A stretch of 49,681 nucleotides of DNA, from the NCBI RefSeq assembly GCF_002423035.1, contig NZ_DIUM01000062.1, forward strand, positions 12,071-61,751, read 5' to 3'. Numbering within the stretch: position 1 is the stretch's first letter; each line of letters begins with the position of its first letter. This stretch comes from Thiocapsa sp. UBA6158. Lineage in GTDB: Bacteria; Pseudomonadota; Gammaproteobacteria; Chromatiales; Chromatiaceae. This document shows positions 45,039 through 49,681 of the stretch, piece after piece. The translations under genes were made by a program, and so were the position numbers. Under the pieces are notes generated by a model, which saw only the letters and a list, made by a program, of their open reading frames with translations, did not search any database and was not told the DNA's origin.

Positions 45039-46457
45039 AGGCGGACCCTCGGCCCACATCGGATGATGCCAGTCGAAATAGGCCCCGAAGAGTCGATTCT
45101 CCTCGCGGCGCTCGTAGGGTTTTAGATCCTTCGAATAGAGCACCTTCATGCGCGTGCGCAGAGGCGGCAGACCCAGCGCCGTCGCTCCGCGCGACTGCGC
45201 CTCGCGGATCAGGGCGTAGCGGGCGAGCTTCTCGGCATGAAAGGTCTGCAGGCGCGGAATATCACGCGCGATTTTCGGCACATTGGAGAGCGCGAGCAGT
45301 GCGATCAGACCGACCGCAGAGACCCAGCGGCGCACGGAGGCGCGGCTCGGGAACAGACGTTCGCCGAATGCGTCTTGCAGCGCCGCCATCGTCGGAATCA
45401 GGACCAATGTGCCGAGCAGCACGCTGACGCTTTGTACCCGCCCGGGCGCCTCTGCCCCTTTCGCCCAGGCCGCCGGGAAGAAGAGCAGGACGAGCAGCCC
45501 GATGAATGCCAGCGGGAGCAGGATTCGCTCCGCCGTGGACAGACGCCCGATGATGGCATGAAAGCGCGCGAGCCCCTCCGTAAGGAGCGTACGAACGAAC
45601 CCGATCTGAAGAAAAATCACGCCGAACACGATCAGCTTCAGCGTGGTCACGAGCGCGTGGAAGACCGAGATCAGCAGGCTACGCCACAGCGATTCGTTCC
45701 CGACCTCGCCGATGATCCCCAAGCGCACATCATGCCCGGGCGCGAATGCGGCGATCGCGCCCGAGACGAGGATGACGATCAAGGGAGGCATCCAGACGCC
45801 GATCCGCGGCCCGCGCAGGCGCAGCACGACCACCGCCATCAAGACCGACAACCCCACCGTCACCAGCATGATCGTCTCGTTCATCCCCGCGATCAGCGCG
45901 GCGAGTGCGGCCAAAACGAGACCGAAAAGCAGATCACGCGTCGTTCTCGCGGGGCCACCGACATAATCGGCCCAGACACCGACGAAGACCAGAAACAAGG
46001 CGTTGCCCGGCTGATAGGTCGCAGCCCCGGCCAGCCAGTAGAAGGCGGTGTCGAGCCTCGGAATGAACAGCAGATAAAACAGAAACGCGAGATGACCGAG
46101 TACGATCGGACGGTCCAGCCCGAGCAGTCGGCAGAGCGCGCGGGATGAATAGAGAAAGGCCGCATAGAGGGTCAAGAGACTCGCCGCAGTGACCATCCAA
46201 TAGGATTGCGTGAGATCCACCCATCGGCCGAACATGAGCGTGATGGCGGCACTCGCATAGCGGCCGCTCCAGTTCTGATAGAAATGGATCACCCCGCCGA
46301 GAATGCCCTGCTCGCGCGCGACATAGGCATAGTCGAAATCGTCGCTTGTGGGATGCGCGAAGAGCCCCAACGCAAGCAGCAAGAGGAGCAGTGCGAGGCA
46401 GGCGATGACCACGCCGAACCCGATCCGTCGAGCCTGAAACCGGGATTGCCCGGTCAC
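45036..46457 (-). CDS. Polytopic membrane protein, DUF6056/GT-C-like
   Basis: A 473-residue protein with about ten predicted membrane helices (for example residues 13-35, 70-95, 115-150, 165-210). After the first helix it reads PTSDDFDYAYVAREQG, an acidic loop of the type found in GT-C glycosyltransferases and DUF6056 proteins. It could transfer a sugar from a lipid carrier to a surface polysaccharide; this is inference. The start is GTG 46457 (MTGQSRFQARR) with AAGGGGG seven bases upstream. The C-terminal ~70 residues are soluble. The stop lies inside repeat copy 9. Confidence 0.7.
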   Translation of the reverse strand: MTGQSRFQARRIGFGVVIACLALLLLLLALGLFAHPTSDDFDYAYVAREQGILGGVIHFYQNWSGRYASAAITLMFGRWVDLTQSYWMVTAASLLTLYAAFLYSSRALCRLLGLDRPIVLGHLAFLFYLLFIPRLDTAFYWLAGAATYQPGNALFLVFVGVWADYVGGPARTTRDLLFGLVLAALAALIAGMNETIMLVTVGLSVLMAVVVLRLRGPRIGVWMPPLIVILVSGAIAAFAPGHDVRLGIIGEVGNESLWRSLLISVFHALVTTLKLIVFGVIFLQIGFVRTLLTEGLARFHAIIGRLSTAERILLPLAFIGLLVLLFFPAAWAKGAEAPGRVQSVSVLLGTLVLIPTMAALQDAFGERLFPSRASVRRWVSAVGLIALLALSNVPKIARDIPRLQTFHAEKLARYALIREAQSRGATALGLPPLRTRMKVLYSKDLKPYERREENRLFGAYFDWHHPMWAEGPP

Positions 46458-46579
46458 AGGTCGGCCCCCTTAGGGTCGCCGAGCCGACGACGGCGAATCG
46501 GGATGACGGAGCGAACGAATCCCTCGGTGGCGCGGCTTCTCGGCTGGCTGGGCAAGGCGGGGCACCGGTGTCTGAATGG

Positions 46580-46666
46580 TGAAGCCGCGCCCAGCGCGGT
46601 ATGCGATGTTTTTTGGATGGGATCGGCCCCGGCAGACATGACGACAGCTGGAGCCGGCGCGGTTTA
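46580..46666 (+). repeat. TRAACCGCG element copy 11
   Basis: 87 bp, head TGAAGCCGCGCCCAGCGCGG (one extra base), tail GGCGCGGTTTA. Highly similar along its length to copy 5. It lies between two divergent genes, followed by 23 AT-rich bases and inverted copy 12. Confidence 0.9.
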
Positions 46667-46689
46667 AGATTTTAAAAAATAGATCATTT

Positions 46690-46774
46690 TAAACCGCGTC
46701 TCCGCTAAGGGCCGTGGATGCACCAAACGTCGAGCTCACTCGAACATTGAGCATCTCGCTCCGGACGCGGTTCA
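46690..46774 (-). repeat. TRAACCGCG element copy 12
   Basis: 85 bp on the minus strand; head TGAACCGCGTCCGGAGCGAG at 46774, tail GACGCGGTTTA at 46690. With copy 11 it forms a second tail-to-tail pair of total length 195 bp, upstream of the NmrA-like gene. Confidence 0.9.
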
Positions 46775-46883
46775 GATGAGGGTCCAGTGAGATCCTTGTG
46801 CCGCGCAGTATAGTCGTCGAGTCGCGAAACACACGCATCCGGTGCACCCGAGCACACACTCCATCATCGATGAGGTGAGCATC

Positions 46884-47837
46884 ATGAGCAACCCGAAGAT
46901 CATTGCCGTGTTCGGCGCGACGGGCGCACAGGGCGGCGGTTTGGCGCGTGCGATACTCGACGACCCGCACGGCGGCTTTACCGTGCGTGCGATCACGCGC
47001 GATGTCGACTCGGACAAGGCCAGGGCGTTGACGGAGCTGGGCGCTGAGGTCGTTGCCGCCGATGTCGACGACGCGTCCAGTCTGCGACGCGCCTTGGAGG
47101 GGGCCTACGGGGCCTACTTCGTCACCTTCTTTTGGGCGCATTTCTCGCCCGAGAAGGAGAAGCAAGAGATCCGAAACATGGCGGCCGCGGCAAAGGCCGT
47201 CGACCTGCGTCACGCCATCTGGTCGACCCTCGAGGACACGCGTCTGTGGGTGCCGCTCGAGGACACACGGATGCCGACCCTCATGGAACACTACAAGGTT
47301 CCGCACTTCGATGCCAAGGGCGAATCCGACCGCATCTTCACCGAGATGGGCGTGCCGACGACCTTCCTGCTCACCTCTTTTTACTGGGACAATCTCATCC
47401 ACTTCGGCATGGGGCCACGGCGCGAGAGCGACGGTCATCTCGTCTTCACGCTGCCGATGGACGACAAGAAGCTGCCGGGCATCGCCGCCGAGGATATCGG
47501 GCGCTGTGCCTACGGCATCTTCAAGCAGGGCGAGCGCTACATCGGCCGGACAGTCGGTATCGCGGGCGAGCATCTGACCGGCGAGCAGATGGCCGCGGCA
47601 CTGTCCGATGCATTCGGCGAGGAGGTGCGCTATCGCGCCATCCCCCCGGATGTTTACCGCGGACTGGGTTTCCCCGGTGCGGACGACTTGGGCAATATGT
47701 TCCAGTTCAAGCGCGATTTCGAAGCCGACTTCTGCGGTGCACGCGATCCGGCGGTCGCCCGCGCGCTCAATCCCACATTGAAGTCGTTTCGAAAGTGGTT
47801 GGAGATCAACAAAGACCGCATCCCGCGCGGCGGGTAG
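46884..47837 (+). CDS. NmrA-family NAD(P)-binding protein
   Basis: A 317-residue atypical short-chain dehydrogenase: the Rossmann motif VFGATGAQGGGLARAIL starts at residue 8, with VRAITRDVDSDKARAL giving Arg for NADP preference. NmrA proteins are often redox sensors rather than enzymes; the usual Tyr-x-x-x-Lys catalytic pair is not evident. Other blocks are HFDAKGESDRIFTEMGVPTTFL and FWAHFSPEKEKQEIRNMAAAAKA. ATG 46884 has GAGG eight bases upstream. A 195-bp inverted element pair lies in its 5' region. Confidence 0.88.
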   Translation: MSNPKIIAVFGATGAQGGGLARAILDDPHGGFTVRAITRDVDSDKARALTELGAEVVAADVDDASSLRRALEGAYGAYFVTFFWAHFSPEKEKQEIRNMAAAAKAVDLRHAIWSTLEDTRLWVPLEDTRMPTLMEHYKVPHFDAKGESDRIFTEMGVPTTFLLTSFYWDNLIHFGMGPRRESDGHLVFTLPMDDKKLPGIAAEDIGRCAYGIFKQGERYIGRTVGIAGEHLTGEQMAAALSDAFGEEVRYRAIPPDVYRGLGFPGADDLGNMFQFKRDFEADFCGARDPAVARALNPTLKSFRKWLEINKDRIPRGG

Positions 47838-47886
47838 CCGGTCACGGCCGGATGGCGCGATCCGCGTCGCCGGCATCGGGTCTCGG

Positions 47887-48642
47887 TCAATGACCGTCGC
47901 CGGGTCCGGCGAGCCGCTTCACCAGATAATAACCCCCGACCAGCATGCCCAAGAGCGCGGCCAGGCCCAGCATGTACAGGGCCGGGTCGCCCTTGCTCTC
48001 CAGATCCATGACGACGACCTTGCGGGTCAGCGCCGTGATGGCAATCAACAGCATGATCTCGACATGGACTGACTTATCCATCATGTACATGTAAACGCTC
48101 GCCATCAGCTCGATCGCGATCAGCACGATCAAGAACATGCCGAAGACCTCGAAGAGCTCGCTGAGGTCCAGCAAGAACAGACCCTTTTGGCTTGTGATGT
48201 CCTTATACAGCACGAAGCAAAGCTCGATGACCGCAATGACGGCGACAACCGAGATCAAAAACAGCAGGACCGCGGCCAGCACCTTCTCGAAATAGTGAAA
48301 CAAGCGGTCGATCGCGGTTTTCGGCCGAGCCTGACTCTGCCCCTGGCTCGGCCCCTGTCCCGACCAGCCGAATGGATCCAGAGTGAGGGGCTGCGGCGCT
48401 CGCTCGCTCGAAGCAGGGAGGATCCGGATCAGCGCGCCGGCGTCGCGGAAGACGCTCTCGTAGCGCGCCGCAGTCTCGCTGTCGACACCCCGCCGAACCG
48501 TCACCGGCGTGCCGCCGAAGAGTTGTCCGACAGCGGACTCGGAAAGGTTGAACGCATGCTGAATCCGCTGCCGAGCCGCGAGCACGTCGGTCCCCGGAAC
48601 CAAGTCTCCGCCGAATTGGATGTCGAATCGGTTTCTGTCCAT
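47887..48642 (-). CDS. PsiE-like membrane protein with N-terminal regulator-type domain
   Basis: A 251-residue protein in two parts. Residues ~5-72 (FDIQFGGDLVPGTDVLAARQRIQHAFN, GVDSETAARYESVFRDAGALIRILP) form a small soluble domain seen at the N-terminus of several gammaproteobacterial membrane proteins. After a Gln/Ser/Pro linker, residues ~115-251 hold four membrane helices of the phosphate-starvation-inducible PsiE family (VAVIAVIELCFVLYKDI, FGMFLIVLIAIELMASVYMYM, HVEIMLLIAITALTRKVVVMDL). ATG 48642 follows GGGGAG at nine bases; the longer open frame to 48897 runs through the opposite-strand tandem repeat and is not credible. Function unknown. Confidence 0.82.
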   Translation of the reverse strand: MDRNRFDIQFGGDLVPGTDVLAARQRIQHAFNLSESAVGQLFGGTPVTVRRGVDSETAARYESVFRDAGALIRILPASSERAPQPLTLDPFGWSGQGPSQGQSQARPKTAIDRLFHYFEKVLAAVLLFLISVVAVIAVIELCFVLYKDITSQKGLFLLDLSELFEVFGMFLIVLIAIELMASVYMYMMDKSVHVEIMLLIAITALTRKVVVMDLESKGDPALYMLGLAALLGMLVGGYYLVKRLAGPGDGH

Positions 48643-48848
48643 GCCGTGCGTCTCCCCGAGGCACCTGCCGAGCGCGCAAGGATAGGCGATCGCGGCATCG
48701 GCGAGTAGATCCCGTCCGTTTTCCGGCCATCGGTTCGGTAGAATCCCGCCTCGAACCCGTTCGCCAGGCGCGATCCGGTGCACGATCGGTCGGCGCCGAG
48801 GATGTGTTCGGGGCGGCGTGGATGCCTCGTCTATACTCGGCGACAAGG

Positions 48849-48884
48849 CTTCGAGTGGGACTTCGAGTGGGACTTCGAGTGGGA
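48849..48884 (+). repeat. Three perfect tandem copies of a 12-bp unit before a start codon
   Basis: CTTCGAGTGGGA is repeated three times without mismatch, ending six bases before ATG 48891. The last unit provides the GGGA of the ribosome-binding site. Because 12 is a multiple of three, copy-number change would keep any upstream frame. Confidence 0.95.
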
Positions 48885-48890
48885 AGAACG

Positions 48891-49325
48891 ATGACAACCA
48901 TCAGCTATGACGCAGACGTTGTTGCTTGGGCGAACGAGCAGGCGCGCCTGATCCGCGCGGGTCGGCTTGATCAACTTGATCTGGAACATATCGCCGAGGA
49001 AATCGAAGACGTGGGCAAGAGCGAACAACGTGAGTTGGCGAGCCGCATGGCCGTGCTGATTGCGCATCTCATCAAATGGCAGTATCAGCCCGAGCGCCCA
49101 AGCAACAGTTGGCGGCGAACGATCAAGGAGCAGCGCAAAGCCCTGGCATTTCATCTCAAACAGGTGCCGAGCTTGAAGCCGAGACTCGCCGACGCCGAGT
49201 GGCAGGGGGCCATCTGGGCCGATGCGGTCACGCTCGCGATCGACGAAACGGGAATGGACGCCTTCCCGGACGACTGCCCATGGACCATCGAGCAGATCCT
49301 CGCGGACGATTTCCTGCCGGCTTAA
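48891..49325 (+). CDS. DUF29 family protein
   Basis: The 144-residue protein carries the complete DUF29 pattern: YDADVVAWANEQARLIRAGRLDQLDLEHIAEEIEDVGKSEQREL, LIAHLIKWQYQPE, SNSWRRTIKEQR and the C-terminal CPWTIEQILADDFLP. DUF29 proteins are small, helical, often multi-copy in cyanobacteria and purple bacteria, and of unknown role. GGGA seven to ten bases before ATG 48891 is part of a 12-bp tandem repeat. The TAA stop is the head of a half repeat element. Confidence 0.88.
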   Translation: MTTISYDADVVAWANEQARLIRAGRLDQLDLEHIAEEIEDVGKSEQRELASRMAVLIAHLIKWQYQPERPSNSWRRTIKEQRKALAFHLKQVPSLKPRLADAEWQGAIWADAVTLAIDETGMDAFPDDCPWTIEQILADDFLPA

Positions 49326-49334
49326 ACCGCGCCC
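49323..49334 (+). repeat. Half TRAACCGCG element (head only)
   Basis: TAAACCGCGCCC, identical to the head of full copies; its TAA is the DUF29 stop codon. No tail is found within 100 bp because the malic enzyme gene begins 28 bp later. It may be a truncated or a solo head. Confidence 0.55.
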
Positions 49335-49361
49335 ATCAACCACGGGACCTTTGCACTCCAA

Positions 49362-49681
49362 ATGACATCGCCTCTGTCCACCGCCGAGCAGGCATTACGC
49401 GACGCCGCTCGGGAATATCACCGCAGCCCCAGTCGCGGCAAGATCACCGTCACCCCATCCAAGCCACTGTCGAACCAGCGCGATCTTTCGCTGGCCTACT
49501 CGCCCGGCGTGGCCTACCCCTGTCTCGATATCCAGGCCGATCCGGCGCTCGCGGCGGAGTACACCTCGCGCGGCAATCTGGTGGGCGTGGTGACCAACGG
49601 AACGGCCGTGCTCGGCTTGGGCGACATCGGCCCTTTGGCCGCAAAACCCGTGATGGAGGGCAAGGGCTGCCTGTTCAAGAA
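49362..49681 (+). CDS. maeB: NADP-dependent malic enzyme (MaeB type), N-terminal part cut by window edge
   Basis: Only 106 codons are present. The start MTSPLSTAEQALRDAAREYHRSPSRGKITVTPSKPL and the blocks LSLAYSPGVAYPCLDIQADP and GNLVGVVTNGTAVLGLGDIGPLAAKPVMEGKG are diagnostic of the MaeB malic enzymes, which usually carry a C-terminal phosphotransacetylase-like domain (outside the window). It converts malate to pyruvate, CO2 and NADPH. The ribosome-binding site is weak. Confidence 0.93.
   Translation, partial: MTSPLSTAEQALRDAAREYHRSPSRGKITVTPSKPLSNQRDLSLAYSPGVAYPCLDIQADPALAAEYTSRGNLVGVVTNGTAVLGLGDIGPLAAKPVMEGKGCLFK

Noticed and set aside
48643..48897. N-terminal extension of the PsiE-like protein through the 12-bp repeat
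   Set aside because: The extension is the antisense of the DUF29 leader and lacks a ribosome-binding site, while ATG 48642 has one.
20741..49334. Repeat elements as integron attC sites
   Set aside because: They share attC traits (length, inverted ends, position after stop codons), but lack the GTTRRRY core, follow housekeeping genes on both strands, and no integrase gene is present.

Overview
The window is a GC-rich chromosomal segment of a gammaproteobacterium. The gene content and protein sequences fit the purple sulfur bacteria (Chromatiaceae/Chromatiales); this placement is an inference from protein character, since no rRNA or photosynthesis gene lies in the window. Almost every gene is a complete, ordinary chromosomal gene. 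The two edges cut pnp (left) and a malic enzyme gene (right). I see no rRNA, tRNA, CRISPR array, phage or classical insertion sequence.

Layout. (1) 1-8.3 kb, minus strand: the classic rimP-nusA-infB-rbfA-truB-rpsO-pnp transcription/translation/RNA-decay operon. It is preceded by an intrinsic terminator placed directly before rimP and, further upstream, by a promoter-to-terminator unit that looks like an undescribed ~75-nt small RNA. (2) 8.9-14 kb: an SprT-like metalloprotein, a membrane-anchored Pro/Ala/Tyr-rich protein, and a purine-salvage group (methylthioinosine phosphorylase, hemerythrin, hpt, nagZ). (3) 14.2-20.8 kb: a lipoprotein, a PDZ protein divergent from ftsH, a Maf/YceF pyrophosphatase and the murein hydrolase mltD. 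(4) 20.9-28.9 kb: a SemiSWEET-type transporter, a large acyl-CoA-synthetase/GNAT protein acetyltransferase divergent from a histone-deacetylase-like deacetylase, a dienelactone hydrolase, a DNA photolyase and a TatD nuclease. (5) 29-37 kb: NYN and DUF2058 RNA-associated proteins, an OmpH/Skp chaperone, a YdcH-like small protein, a YcbL-type metallo-hydrolase, a DUF349 giant and a LexA-like protein that has lost its DNA-binding head. (6) 37.2-49.7 kb: a small secreted protein with TPDYG repeats, lysS, prfB with its programmed +1 frameshift, a REP-associated tyrosine transposase (RAYT), a cupin, a PHA-system protein, a flavin reductase, pyk, a polytopic membrane protein, an NmrA-type reductase, a PsiE-like membrane protein, a DUF29 protein and maeB.

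The most unusual content is between genes. Twelve full copies and one half copy of an ~83-87 bp element are scattered from 20.7 to 49.3 kb. Each has terminal inverted repeats reading TRAACCGCGYCC at the head and GRCGCGGTTYA at the tail. In seven cases the first three bases of the head ARE the stop codon of the preceding gene, and wherever an element follows a gene its head faces that gene's 3' end, so it would be transcribed in a fixed sense as a 3' UTR. Two inverted tail-to-tail pairs are separated by exactly 23 AT-rich bases. Two REP-type hairpins with GTAG-like leaders lie on the tail side of two of these elements, and a complete RAYT gene sits in the same window. This combination is the best candidate here for an undescribed system.
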